Positions 22,146 through 33,377 are shown, numbered from the stretch's first letter. The stretch is DNA of 48,393 nt from Zygnema cylindricum (GCA_037447655.1 JBBHKE010000723.1:29907-78299), one strand, 5' to 3'. Notes: generated by a model not told the origin, from the sequence alone. Numbers and translations are program-made.

Positions 22146-22182
22146 TAAAGCGTAGGCGTAAAAGCTTCATGGAGTTCTTATC

Positions 22183-22701
22183 TTGGCGTTGAGATCGGAC
22201 AATGGGGAAGAATATACATCAAAGGAATTCGAAGAATTTCTCATTCAAGAAGGTATTAGTCACAATCTTACTATTCCATATACACCAGAACAGAATGATG
22301 TTTCTAAAAGATTAATTAGGACTATGACAGAGAGTGTAGATAAAGGGCTAGATTTGAAATTCTAGGCTGAAGCACTAAACTGTGCTGTTTATATTAAGAA
22401 CATAATTGCTTCTAGATCTGTTAGCACCACACCTTATGAGCTTTGGACAAGAGAGAAACCTGATGTTAGCCACTTTAAAATCTTTGGCAGCAAGTGTTTT
22501 ATTCTAGATATTTCACAGGATAGATGGAAAATGGAGGCTAAGGGCTTATCAGGAATTTTTATGGGGTATGATGATAATGCAAAAGGATATAGAGTTTTTG
22601 TATTTGAGAAACAGAAAGTGATTATCTCTAGGAATATCCAGATTAAAGATGAACAGGATTCGGCTGACCTTTTTAAAGTGCCAGATCAACCAGCAAAGTA
22701 A
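22183..22701 (+). pseudogene. copia integrase, C-terminal part of the core and linker (broken)
   Basis: The frame opens with LRSDNGEEYTS, which holds the second catalytic Asp of the D,D35E integrase core. It continues through PYTPEQNDVSKR, where the usual NGVAER motif has lost its catalytic Glu (Lys stands there). After a stop following LDLKF the frame goes on through TTPYELW, KPDVSHFKIFGSKCF and GYDDNAKGYRVF, typical of the copia integrase C-terminal region. Another stop ends the frame near 22700. The N-terminal zinc-binding region and the first catalytic Asp are deleted. The twin at 29243-29700 has the same lesions. Confidence 0.85.
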
Positions 22702-22967
22702 AAGCAAGAATATGTCATTTTTCACCATACGCAGCGAGTCTACTTTCCACTAGCAAGTGGGACACCTCTTTCTTCAGTTCTTCTGGTGCCTTTACAGGAT
22801 GCTTCACCACAAGCTACGCCTCAGGTGGAAGGAACTACTACAGACTCTGTACTAGATCAAGTAAGGGTTCAAACTAAACAGAAAAATCAGAGGTTGCCGA
22901 CGATCTCAGCCTCATAATTTCCGAGGGGGAAAGAGATCTAGCAGCCGTCTGCAAGCAAGCTCCCACT

Positions 22968-24569
22968 ATGCTTTTTTTTGCAGCTACAGAGGAGCCTCTA
23001 ACAATCCAGGAGGTCTTCTCATCACCTGAGAGAAATCAGTGGATCCAGGCGGCAAACGATGAAATGAAATCTATTATGGAGGCACAGACATGGGAGCTGG
23101 TGGATCTTCCTACGGGCAGAAAAGCCATCGGCAGCAAATGGGTATTCAAGGTGAAGTTAAATCCCGATAACACCATTGAACGTTATAAGGCCAGACTTGT
23201 GGCAAAAGGGTATAATCAAAAGGAAGGAATCGATTTTGAAGAAACATTTTCTCCGGTTGTAAGATTTCCGACAGTTAGGATTTTGCTCTCCCTAGCTGCT
23301 ATAGAAGATATGGAAATACATCAGATGGATGTAAAGACAGCCTTTTTGCATAGAGAACTAGAAGAGACTTTTCACATGCAGCAACCTGAAAAGTATGTAG
23401 AACCAGGAAAAGAGCATTTAGTATGCAAGTTGCTAAAATCTCTGTACGGCTTAAAACTGGCCCCTAAACACTGGAATCTAAAGCTTGATGAATTCTTGAC
23501 TAGCCTACGATTTCACAGGATAAGTTTTGATCACTCTGTCTACGTTCTAAAAGGTGAAAATGGGATAGTGTATATAACAGTGTATGTAGATGATTTATTA
23601 TTAATTAGCAAATCAATGGCTGAAATCAACAAAATCAAAACTGCTCTAAACTCACGGTTCGAGATGAAAGACCTCAGTGAGGCAAAATATATTTTGGGTA
23701 TCCAGGTAAAGAGGGACAGAAGTAAGAAAGTAATAAAATTGACTCAAAACGAGGCTATTCGAAACATGTTAGATGAGTATGGAATGCGGGGGGCAAAAGG
23801 ATGTCTAACTCCAATGGAGTTTCGGCAAAAGTTAGAGCGAGAAGAGACAGAACCAGGTCTCATTGTTAGTGAGTATTTAGAATCAGGGGAGAACAATTCT
23901 ATGACACAAATACCTTACAGACAAATAGTGGGAAGCTTAATATATTTCATGAATTGTACCCGTCCTGACATTGCTGCAGCAGTCAGGGTATTGAGCAGGA
24001 GTTTAGAGAATCCGAGAAAATCTGACTTTGAGTAAGCAAGGAGAGTCTTTAGATATTTGGCCGGAACCAAAGACCTCAAACTCACACTACACAGAGGAGA
24101 AGTAAAATTGCAAATGTGGAGTGATGCAAGCTATGGCGATATGCCAAGCCGGAAATCCACCACGGGATTCGTTGTACAAGTTAAGAACGGTACTTGCTGT
24201 TGGAGCAGCAAACTTCAAAAGGTGACAGCACAGTCGACAATGGAGTCAGAATATATGGCAACAAGCTCGGCCCTCAAAGAACTCTTATGGGTAAAATCCA
24301 TGTTACAAGAACTAGGATACATGCAAGTTGGTCCACAGGTGATCTCGTGTGATAACCAGGCTGCCATTGCCATTGCTTCTAACCCGAGTCATCACTTCAA
24401 AAGCAAGCACATGGATGTACGATTACACTTTGTAAGAGAAAAAGTGTTATCTAGAGTGCTTAAATTATGTTATTAGCCAGATGCAAAAATGATTGCTGAT
24501 ATGCTCACTAAAGCATTTCTTGCTCCTAAGCTGAAGTATTGTAGGGACGCAGTGGGATTAAGTGAATAG
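22968..24569 (+). pseudogene. copia reverse transcriptase and RNase H, nearly open
   Basis: One frame runs from RT to RNase H with only two in-frame stops, at about 24033 and 24474. RT motifs are [48 protein letters not shown] and the catalytic YVDDLLL. The RNase H part has WSDASYGD, TTGFV, QSTMESEYMA, CDNQAAIAIA, HMDVR and a final ADMLTKAF. The order is that of Ty1/copia Pol. The first 190 bases belong to the duplicated type A segment and the rest to the type B element, joined in frame near residue 63. The polypurine tract AGGGGAG lies at 24723-24729, just before the LTR. The ATG at 22968 is only the first in this frame, not a true start. Confidence 0.9.
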
Positions 24570-24760
24570 TTGAATTGCTGCACTGCTATACTGCCACTCT
24601 GCGATAAATCCACCATTGTGAGGTAGTGGGACTGGGTGACTTGCTAATTGCTATATTGCTATGCTGCGATGCTGCGCTAGTTTATCACCGCAGTTGCGCC
24701 GGGATACTGAGTCTAAAGCTTTAGGGGAGTGTTGTCTTTTTGGAAAGCTTTCAGTCTCAG

Positions 24761-24935
24761 AGCAGCGCAGCTGCTTTACAGACAAAGCAGCGCAGCTGCT
24801 ATACAGACAGAGCAGCGCAGCTGCTATACAACAGAGCAACGCAGCTGCTATACAGCAGAGCAGCTGCTATACAGCAGAGCAGCTGCTATACAGCAGAGCA
24901 GCTGCTATACAGCAGAGCAGCGCAGCAGCGAAGCT
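24761..24935 (+). repeat. minisatellite, GCTGCTATACAGCAGAGCA units
   Basis: Seven or so units of 19-26 bp. The three cleanest are identical 19-mers and the earlier ones carry an extra GCGCA. Each unit contains AGCAGCTGCT, a short palindrome. It sits in the U3 part of the type B LTR, where enhancer repeats are often found in LTR elements. No function is shown. Confidence 0.88.
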
Positions 24936-25060
24936 GCAACACAGACAAGACAAGGCAACCACGATTATATTTGATATGGTCCGTACGGACAACGCAACGT
25001 CTGATATTCTTAATGTGATTCTGTACAGGATAGAGCAACTGCAATAGATACGATTCTAGT

Positions 25061-25150
25061 TAGCTCAGTGGTAGCTTAATGGTAGCTTAGTGGTAGCTCA
25101 GTGGTAGCTCAGTGGAAGCTCAGTGGTAGCTTAATATTAGCTTGGCAGCT
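25061..25150 (+). repeat. tandem 11-bp units resembling tRNA box A
   Basis: Seven to eight copies of TAGCTCAGTGG or TAGCTTAGTGG variants in a row. The unit matches the D-arm box A of many tRNA genes, but there is no box B nearby, so this is not a tRNA. Confidence 0.8.
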
Positions 25151-25510
25151 TGACGTACCTCTCAGTTACACTCGTATTTCCGGTACATCACTAGTATAAG
25201 ACTTAGGACTCAGAACACATGATGTATCCAGACTTCCAAGTAGTAAAATTGCAGACAGTTTTTGGGAAACTTCTGAGTATTTTATCTTGAGTGTTATCAG
25301 GTCAATTGTGTTATAACTTTGGGAGTTATTAGTGTTTATGCTACTCTATATTGTGATAGAGTTTTGTGAGGTTTGGATGCTTGTATAAGAATTGGTGAGC
25401 ACTTAAGAACAACTGTTTGGTAGGATTCTTGATAGCTTCTAAGAGTGTATCATGTCTACTTCTACTACTACTGCTGCTCCTCCACCTGCACTGGTGGTTG
25501 TAGAACAACA

Positions 25511-26540
25511 GTTAGTACTTGCCTGTTGTATTCCATAACATTAAAACAAAGTTAACAATAGAAAAACTTTTGTCACACAACCTCATTCTAAATTTTAACT
25601 AACTAAAGTTGGTGATACGATTTTTGTATTCAGGTATTGTCTTGAAACTGTGCTCTCCGTGAAATTTGAAAGTACCAGAAATCAATTAGGCTAAGTTTCC
25701 ATTCCAGCGCCTTGTTCGTGTGACTGCGCACGATTTCAAGACGGATCTCCGATTCCAAAGCTCGGCTGTTCTAGCTCTGCAGCTTCGCTTAATTGGTTAG
25801 TTTGTTTGAGGACACCAATCTATGTGCCATTCACGCTAATAGGGTCACCATTATACCAACGGATGTTCAGCAAGCCACGCGTATCCGAGGAGAACGGGCT
25901 TATAGAAGTTTTTGAGCCCTTATTAGAATCAGACGAAAATGGAGCAACAACAGGAACAGAGGAGTGAAGGAGCTATTGCTCCATAATGGACTTGTAAATA
26001 TTGGTAGAAGTAAAGCTGATTTTTTTAACTGTTGTATGGAGCAATTTGTAGTTGTTAGCACAGTAGAGTTTCCATTTAGATTAAGTTTTAGCGTTGTTTT
26101 GTCCCTCCATATTTTTCCTTTTTTTATTGAAAATAAAGATGTAAAAGATGGTATTCTGTTAGAGCACAACTTTCTGCTGAGCATTTAAAAGCTATTTTGA
26201 GGCATTTTGGTGTTTTTATATCGACAATATTGAAAATTCAAGAAATTCCATCAAGCCTTGTTTGGCTATAAATTGTTTTGCCGTTGTTTTTGCTATTTTT
26301 TTTTGTTTTTTTTTTGTTTAATTTGGTTTTGGAGTTTTAAAATTTTTAGATCGGGGAAGGTTGTTTGTCTTCCCATATGAAAAGCGTTACCGATAACTAC
26401 ACTTTATGTTTCACTATGCTGCTCCAATTCGCTCCATTTTGCGTCTTTTGTATTAGCGAGGTTTGGATAAAGTAGCTGCACTAGAGGTCCAATATTCGCT
26501 CCATTTTGCGTCTTTTTAATTAGCTAGGTTTGGATAAAGT
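25511..26540 (+). repeat. diverged second copy of the H3 pseudogene region
   Basis: Aligns with about 18511-19480 at roughly 85-90% identity by eye, much less than the neighbouring 3.7-kb duplication. It ends in a 67-bp tandem duplication at 26427-26559 (two units starting ATTCGCTCCATTTTGCG) at the point where near-identity begins. Confidence 0.8.
25634..25903 (+). pseudogene. histone H3 pseudogene, second copy
   Basis: The counterpart of 18635-18915. It follows a TTGTATTCAG acceptor. Conserved pieces are [22 protein letters not shown], then in a shifted frame FEDTN and CAIHA, then RVTII and the final RIRGERA. The normal stop codon has changed to TAT. It shares the small deletion in QEAAEAY with the first copy, so both descend from an already broken gene. 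It also keeps residues lost in the first copy (Leu in TDLRF, Gly in RIRGERA). The LTR ending at 25510 interrupts its upstream intron. Confidence 0.88.
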
Positions 26541-28136
26541 AGCTGCACTAGAGGTCCAGTTGGCTGAGTTATTGGGATATATTTGAAGGCATTGCTGAGT
26601 TGCAAAAAAGAGCTTATAATGACTTCTTTTACATTGAAAGTGTCAGTTAATTCTCATGAAAAAGTTGTTGCGGCTCAAGGACGTGAAGACCCTTCGTTGA
26701 AACAACAATTCTTCAATCCCGATTGTTCTTGGTAGACTAGAAGCCATGTTGTTTAAAGACCTTTTTTGCCCACTGCTTTATGAATGTGCATAAATTACTT
26801 TTGATTGCCACTTATAACTTAGGCAGTGGATTTTAATCTCATTAGAAATGGAAAGGAAGTTTGGAAACGCCTGCATGTATATGAAATCGGGGAATCGCAA
26901 AGATGTAAGAAAGGTTAAAGGTTAGTGCTTCTTGTGGGGCTTTCAAAGATAACGGACTGACGTGTGCGGCTTCAAAATTTTACAGGTGTATTTAAAAATA
27001 CAGAATTGAGCAATTTAGTCCCACCTTTGGTGTACCAATATTTAACAACAAAAAATGGGGCGCTATGAATTTTTAGGCTAATTAGTAAAACGAAAATGTG
27101 GAGATGTTGCTCGTGACTTTCTATTGAAACTTGGGAGGAACTGTAGCTTAAAACCAGAGTTCGAATGTGCGAATATGTAATGAAGATTTTATATGTGTGT
27201 ATGATTTTATATGGTATAATACAATTTCGGTTTTCCCCAAGCTTACATGTTTTGTATAATGTGAAATTGGATGCATTTCAAAATTCTCATGTGTATTTAC
27301 TCTGAGATGTTGTTGAGCTGGTATTCGGAAATAGAGTGTGCATGTAGACTGGATTTATAGATTTTGTTGCCTTCTACGTGATAAACTAACTAGCGACAAA
27401 AATTCTTCGTCGTTGGTTAGTTATCCATCGATGAATTTGATTCGTTCTTACTTTCCGAAACAACACTTCCACGATATTGCCCAGTTGCCCTTTTAGCGGC
27501 GAGAGTGTCTCGTCGCTGAATGGAAATCCAACGACGAAACTGCTTCGTTGTCATATTCGGAAAAGCAAAGTCTGCACTCTTTGTTTGCTGTCATTGTAAC
27601 GATGACTCTATTTCATCACATGGCCTTACAACGATGAGGATGGTTCGTTGATGGTCTATGAAGAGTGAGTTCGCATAATAGGTGAAAAAGATTACGCCTA
27701 TCAACAAAGAAGAGGGTTTTTACTTTGCAACAAATTGACATTTTGACTGGGCTGAAACCATAAAAACCGGAGTGAACAAGGAAAGCAAATTTATTGATGT
27801 AGGAAAATAAAATTACGACTAAGATATGCGGTGAGGAGAAGGATAAATCAAGTCATATTTTCAACATATACAGATGATACACAAAGAAATAGATGCGGAG
27901 AACATTTAATATATTTCAAAACGAAAAATTCATCGAAATAACATCAAAGCAAATGAAAAAAGACAAAATGATTAAAAAACGGAGAATAAGTTGACACAAA
28001 TAGAGTCATTCATTAACAACAATGGAATATTTTTTACAAAAATTGTATATTTAACGGTGATATCATTTTACAACATTATATTATAACAAAAATGTAGTGA
28101 ATCCAATTAATCTACAATATGATAGAAAGCTCTATG

Positions 28137-28380
28137 TGCAACTCTGTGTCCTCCATTGGACAACAAAATTCAGGAAGCTATGGATAGTTGTTAACTAACC
28201 CACTTCCAATGGAAACCACTGCTGCCCAAGCAAACAAGTAGTCAATCTGACTGCACCCCTGTGCACCCTGGACTCCCTTGAGTCCGTACAAAAAAGAAAA
28301 ACTGAAAACGCCCAACCAGGCGATTAGTTATAGGGTGGCAAAGATGCCAGTTTATACAAACTCTCAAAGAGAGAGAGGAC
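28137..28380 (-). mobile_element. family C 3' LTR, distal part
   Basis: Continues the LTR whose first 755 bases are at 32623-33377, and ends in TTGCA at 28137. Together the two pieces total about 994 bp after removing the target-site duplication, close to the 996 bp of the 5' LTR. Confidence 0.87.
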
Positions 28381-29205
28381 TGTTGTAATATATAAATCTT
28401 TATTTTCAGTAAATAGGGGTAAAAAAAACTTAGAATATTATTCTAATTAGTCTACTGTAATACTTACCTTAATTAGCGTTATAGTAGCAAAAAGTACAGT
28501 AGAGTGTATTGTACTTTTACAAGGACACGTGTCGGCAAAAGAACGTATGCAGGTTTTTCGGAGTGGCGCCGACAGTCAGCCACACGCGTCACGCAGTTGA
28601 CGATTTGATTCACGAGATCGAACGAACGTGATCTGAACCGAGTATTCCGGAAATAAATGGTACTGTTCGACGGTACCATCGTCGATTGAATTTTTTCCAA
28701 CGGGAGCGATTCACCTGGGACCACAAGCGTGATTCACGAGGGACCTTAAGCGTGATTCGCGTGGGACCACAAGTGACAAAGCACTCAGGTGCTTCGTACT
28801 ACACGACCACATTCGGCTGGACTTTAGGGAATATTGCTGACTAAGCATTTGGAACGTTTTGTGTACGGTTGGAACGTTTTGTGTACGGTTGAATATCTTA
28901 AAATATCTGAATAACATTGTTTTGCAGTTTAGTGTAATAAAAAATAGTGTTCCATTAATCAAGTTTTTAGAAAGTAATAAGGTACAGTGACGTACAGGTA
29001 GGATGCTTTGCCGTTAGTCAGGATAATAACCGTAGTAACGGTTACCCAAATTAGTGTAGATCATTAGATACACACTGTGAATATATAACTTAGGACTTAG
29101 CCAATTTTGTAGTATCCAGTTTTGGGAATATGACTTTCTAAGGGGAATTTTTGGGAAACTTCCAGACATCATATCTTATGGTTTATTGGGTCATTTGGGC
29201 TGCAA
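28381..29205 (+). mobile_element. type A copia 5' LTR, 3'-truncated (right copy)
   Basis: Identical in structure to 21321-22145 and cut at the same base, so the internal deletion predates the duplication. Confidence 0.85.
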
Positions 29206-29242
29206 TAAAGCGTAGGCGTAAAAGCTTCATGGAGTTCTTATC

Positions 29243-29700
29243 TTGGCGTTGAGATCGGACAATGGGGAAGAATATACATCAAAGGAATTCGAAGAATTTC
29301 TCATTCAAGAAGGTATTAGTCACAATCTTACTATTCCATATACACCAGAACAGAATGATGTTTCTAAAAGATTAATTAGGACTATGACAGAGAGTGTAGA
29401 TAAAGGGCTAGATTTGAAATTCTAGGCTGAAGCACTAAACTGTGCTGTTTATATTAAGAACATAATTGCTTCTAGATCTGTTAGCACCACACCTTATGAG
29501 CTTTGGACAAGAGAGAAACCTGATGTTAGCCACTTTAAAATCTTTGGCAGCAAGTGTTTTATTCTAGATATTTCACAGGATAGATGGAAAATGGAGGCTA
29601 AGGTCTTACCAAGAATTTTTAAGGGGTATGATGATAATGCAAAAGGATATAGAGTTTTTGAATTTGAGAAACAGAAAGTGATTATCTCTAGGAATATCTA
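29243..29700 (+). pseudogene. copia integrase remnant (right copy)
   Basis: The same LRSDNGEEYTS and PEQNDVSKR segments and the same TAG after LDLKF as the left copy. Differences are few: GLSGIFMGYD of the left copy reads VLPRIFKGYD here, and a TAG ends the frame after ISRNI. The catalytic Glu is replaced by Lys. Confidence 0.82.
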
Positions 29701-30029
29701 GATTAAAGATGAACAGGATTCGGTTGACCATTTTAAAGTGCCAGATCAACCAGCAAAGGAAAAGCAAGAATATGTCATTTTTCACCATACGCAGCGAGTC
29801 TACTTTCCACTAGCAAGTGGGACACCTCTTTCTTCAGTTCTTCTGGTGCCTTTACAGGATGCTTCACCACAAGCTACGCCTCAGGTGGAAGGAACTACTA
29901 CATACTCTGTACTAGATCAAGTAAGGGTTCAAACTAAACAGAAAAATCAGAGGTTGCCGACGATCTCAGCCTCATAATTTCCGAGGGGGAAAGAGATCTA
30001 GCAGCCGTCTGCAAGCAAGCTCCCACTAT

Positions 30030-31611
30030 GTTTTTTTTGCAGCTACAGAGGAGCCTCTAACAATCCAGGAGGCCTTCTCATCACCTGAGAGAAATCAGTG
30101 GATCCAGGCGGCAAACGATGAAATGAAATCTATTATGGAGGCACAGACATGGGAGCTGGTGGATCTTCCTACGGGCAGAAAAGCCATCGGCAGCAAATGG
30201 GTATTCAAGGTGAAGCTGAACTTGGACAACACCATCGAAAGGTATAAGGCCAGGCTAGTGGCCAAGGGGTATAATCAAAAAGAAGGTATTGACTTTGAGG
30301 AAAACTTCTCTCCAGTTGTCTGATTTCCCACTGTCAGAATTTTGCTAAGTCTAGCGGCCATAGAGAATATGGAAAAACAACAAATGGATGTTAAAACTGC
30401 TTTCTTGCATGGAGAGTTAGAAGAAACCATTTATATGAAACAACCTGAAATGTACATTGAAAAGGGAAAAGAAGAATTAGTGTGTAAATTGATGAAATCT
30501 TTGTATTGGCTAAAATAAGCCCCGCGTCAGTGGAATTTGAACTTAGATGAGTTTTTGACTGGGCTGGGATTTAAGAGAATTAGCTCAGATCATTCTGTAT
30601 ATGCCTTACAAGGGGAGAATGGGATAGTATACATTGCTATATATGTGGATGACTTATTATTAATACGTAAGTCAATGGATAAAATAAACCGCATTAAAGC
30701 GGCTTTAAGGTCTAGGTTCGAGATGAAAGACCTCGGTGAGGCAAAGTATATTTTAGGAATACAGGTAGAAAGAGACAGAAACAAAAGGATGATTATGTTA
30801 ACTCAAGAAGAAGCAATAAGTAACATGTTGGAAAGATGTAAAGGGATATATAACTCCCATGGAATTCAGGCAAAATTGGAAGGAAGGGATTCAGAGTCAG
30901 CCATTATGGTGTATGAGAGTCTAGAGTCTAGGGAGGAGGAGTTTATGGCTTCAAAGCCATATAGACAGCTAGTTAGAAGTCTTATATATTTTATGAACTG
31001 TACGAGACCTGATATTGCAACAGCTATTAGGGTCTTGAGTAGAAGTTTGCAGAATCCTAAAAAGGCACACTGGGAAGCAGCAAAAAAGGGAAGCAGCAAA
31101 AAGGGTGCTGAGATATCTTGTAGGTACTCGAAATCTTAAGCTTGTACTCGGAGGAGGAGAGGTGAAAATATAGACATGGAGCGATGCTAGCTATGGAGAC
31201 ATGCCAAGTAGGAAATCTACGACCGGCTTTGTTATGAAGATTGGAGATGGAACTTGCTGCTGGAGTAGCAAATTACAATAGGTTACAGCTCAATCCACAA
31301 TAGAGTCAGAATATATGGCAGCAGCTTCCGCCCTCAAGGAGCTCCTATGGGTCAAGTCCGTTTTACAAGAACTTGGGTTTATGCAAAATGGTCCTCAAGC
31401 TATCTAGTGTGACAACCAGGCAGCCATTGCAATTGCCTCTAACCCCAGCCATCACTTTAAGAGCAAACACATGGATGTTAGAAAAGTACTTGCAAAAGTT
31501 GTTAAATTGTGTTATTTACCGGATGAGAAGATGGTGGCTGACATGTTAACAAAAGCCCTTCCTGCTCCTAAGTTACAGTTTTGAAGAGATGTTATTGGAC
31601 TAAGTGAGTAA
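30030..31611 (+). pseudogene. copia reverse transcriptase and RNase H, type A (broken)
   Basis: The RT start (MEAQTWELVDLP, KWVFKVKLN) is shared with the left copy. After 30215 the sequence is a different copia version. Motifs seen are [33 protein letters not shown] with a stop, the catalytic YVDDLLLI, MKDLGEAKYILGIQ, and RNase H pieces WSDASYGDM, QSTIESEYMAA, CDNQAAIAIA and ADMLTKALPAPK. There are at least five stops and a duplicated AAKKGSSKKG patch near 31080. The polypurine AGGGGAG stands just before the 3' LTR. Confidence 0.88.
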
Positions 31612-31634
31612 CCGAGTCTAAAGATTTAGGGGAG

Positions 31635-32622
31635 TGTTGTAATTTATAAATCTTTATTTAAGTAAATAGGGGTAAAAATAAATTAAAATATTTTCTAAGT
31701 AGTCTATCGTAATACCTACCTTAATTAGCGTTACAGTAGCAAAAAGTATAGTTGAGTGTATTGTACTGTTACAAGGACACGTGTCGGCAAAAGAACGTAT
31801 GCAGGGTTTTCGGAATGGCGCCGACAGTCAGCCACACGCGTCACGCAGTTGACGATTCGATTCACAAGATTCGGACGAACGGGATCTGAACCGAGTATTC
31901 CCGAAATAAATGGTACACTTCGACGGTACCATCGTCGATTGAATTTTTTCCAACGGACGCAATTCACTTGGGACCACAAGCGTGATTCACAAGGGACCTT
32001 AAGCGTTATTCGCGTGGGACCACAAGGGACAAAGCACTCAGGTGCTTTGTACTACACGACCATATTCGGCTGGACTTTAGCGACTATCGTTGACTAAGCA
32101 TTTGGAACGTTTTGTGTACGGTTCAATATCTTGAAATATCTGAATAACATTGTTTTGTAGTTTAGTGTAATAAAAAATAGTGTTCCATTAATCAAGTTTT
32201 TAGAAAGTAATAAGGTACAGGTAGGATGCTTTGTCATTAGTCAGGATAATAACCGTAGTAACAGCTACCCAAATTAGTATAGATCAGTAGATACACAGTG
32301 TGAGTATATAACTTAGGACTTAGCCAATTTTGTAGTATCCAGTATTGGGAATATGACTTTCTAAGGGCAATTGTTTGGGAAACTTCAAGACATCATATCT
32401 TATGGTTTATTGGGTCATTTGGGCTGCAATTTTAGGAATTGTCAGTTTACTTTATTGTTTATCCTTGTGGCAAATTTGAGGCATATTGGCTCTCTGAGTC
32501 ATATTTTGTGTTAGTTCAAAGTTGGTTGTTGCGTAGGTACTTTGATAGTTTCTGATGTTTTTCATGTCTACTTCCATTGCTACTGCTGGTCCTCCTCCTG
32601 CCACGGTGGTTATAGAACAACA
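31635..32622 (+). mobile_element. type A copia 3' LTR, complete
   Basis: 988 bp from TGTTGT to ACAACA, directly after a polypurine tract. It aligns with the truncated 5' LTR at visibly lower identity than the two duplicated 5' LTRs have to each other. This indicates that the element inserted long before the 3.7-kb duplication or conversion. Confidence 0.9.
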
Positions 32623-33377
32623 ATGACTACCTACCAGATTTTTCTAAGTCCTAGTTCCCTCTCACAACCCCTATCTACTGACTGTACGAACCAATAATAT
32701 CACTTGACAGTACAAGAAAGTACTACTGCCGATGTACTTTCTGTAAAGCGTGTGTACGACAAGGCCATTAAGTGGACGCGTGTCCACTTTTCATTTGTAT
32801 GTACGTTCCTTGTTATTCCCACGACCAAATATTATCTCTCCACGTGGGGCCTGGTCATGCCATGTCATAAAACGCCAAAGTGACCATTTCGCGATCTCAG
32901 CAATGATGTGCGCCGTTGGACAAAAATCGACATTCAATATTGACCGTCGGAACAAATGTCTGATTTATTTGTTCCGTGCGGTATTATATTCGCACAGTAT
33001 ATAACACGTTCTATGTCGTTTCATTTGTATACCCGTTGATCCGTTTATCGACCGTAACATAGTTTAAATATTAATCATACCTTATATACTTCAACAACTT
33101 CTACGATAGACCGGTTAGGGCTGATAGCTACGCCTCGCCTTGCAGGTTGGTGGTTCGAGTCCTGCCGGACTCAACCTTTTGTTGAGAGTGACATAAGTCA
33201 CTCTTCAGTCCTGCTTATTAGGTTGAGGAAGCCATGGCTTCCCTTCTATTTCTCTCTCTCTCCTTCAGTGACAACAACAAGCATGGGGGGTAGAGAAGAA
33301 AGGTGAAAGCAGGCTGCCAGCTCTTTTCATTTATTTTAGATCTAGAAAATATCCTATAAATCTAGTGATTTTCCACA
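32623..33377 (-). mobile_element. family C 3' LTR, proximal part
   Basis: Begins (minus strand) TGTGGAAAATCAC at 33377 and runs to the type A insertion at 32623. It carries the tRNA-like block at 33101-33176 and the palindrome AGAGTGACATAAGTCACTCT at 33185-33204. Confidence 0.87.
33101..33176 (+). other. tRNA-like block antisense in family C 3' LTR
   Basis: Plus-strand cores ACCGGTTAGGGCTGATAG (box A-like) and GGTGGTTCGAGTCC (a perfect box B) are 30-odd bases apart. A CTCAAC...GTTGAG hairpin and the 20-base palindrome follow. The arms do not fold into a full cloverleaf. Confidence 0.6.

Larger units (their letters stand above)
19461..23156 (+). repeat. large direct duplication, left copy
   Basis: This stretch matches 26521-30215 at an offset of 7060 bases with only some 15-20 differences seen by eye. 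It spans the H3 3' flank, a fragment of a family C LTR, and the 5' part of a type A copia element. Both ends of identity are sharp. The left end lies in sequence shared, but about 10% diverged, between the two H3 pseudogene regions. The right end lies within the copia reverse transcriptase, after GTATTCAAGGTGAAG. Confidence 0.93.
21321..25510 (+). mobile_element. chimeric copia element (type A 5' end, type B 3' end), decayed
   Basis: The element begins with TGTTGTAATATATAAATC, the type A LTR, and ends with a type B LTR (24730-25510). The 5' side follows AGGAC at 21316-21320. The 3' side is followed by GTTAG, and the two flanks do not match each other. Gag, protease and most of integrase are deleted, so the LTR joins directly to the end of the integrase core. 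The switch from type A to type B falls at about 23156 in the reverse transcriptase. It cannot transpose by itself. Confidence 0.88.
24730..25510 (+). mobile_element. type B copia 3' LTR with two internal minisatellites
   Basis: It starts TGTTGTCTTTTTGG right after the polypurine tract and ends GGTTGTAGAACAACA, giving TGTTGT...ACAACA inverted tips. The last part resembles the type A LTR end (CATGTCTACTTC, ACTGCTG, CTCCTCC, GGTGGTT). The beginning is unrelated and holds two tandem arrays. The flanking GTTAG lies in the intron remnant of the second H3 pseudogene. Confidence 0.88.
26521..30215 (+). repeat. large direct duplication, right copy
   Basis: Near-identical to 19461-23156. The stretch 26521-28136 is H3 3' flank without a gene, 28137-28380 is the end of the family C LTR, and 28381 onward is the type A copia element. 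A one-base deletion in the T run near 30030 shifts the offset from 7060 to 7059. Confidence 0.93.
28381..32622 (+). mobile_element. type A copia element nested in the family C LTR
   Basis: It begins TGTTGTAATATATAAATC and ends TATAGAACAACA. The flanks are AGGAC (28376-28380) and ATGAC (32623-32627), a 5-bp duplication with one mismatch, and the uninterrupted site GGTGACTACC is seen in the 5' LTR of element C near 38393. The element has lost the end of its 5' LTR, gag, protease and most of integrase, like its duplicate at 21321. Its own RT and RNase H and complete 3' LTR follow. Confidence 0.92.

Noticed and set aside
24761-24935. Regular repeats considered as a CRISPR array
   Set aside because: Units are head-to-tail without unique spacers and lie in an LTR of a eukaryotic retrotransposon.
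25061-25150. Box A-like repeats considered as tRNA genes
   Set aside because: No box B and no cloverleaf can be formed.
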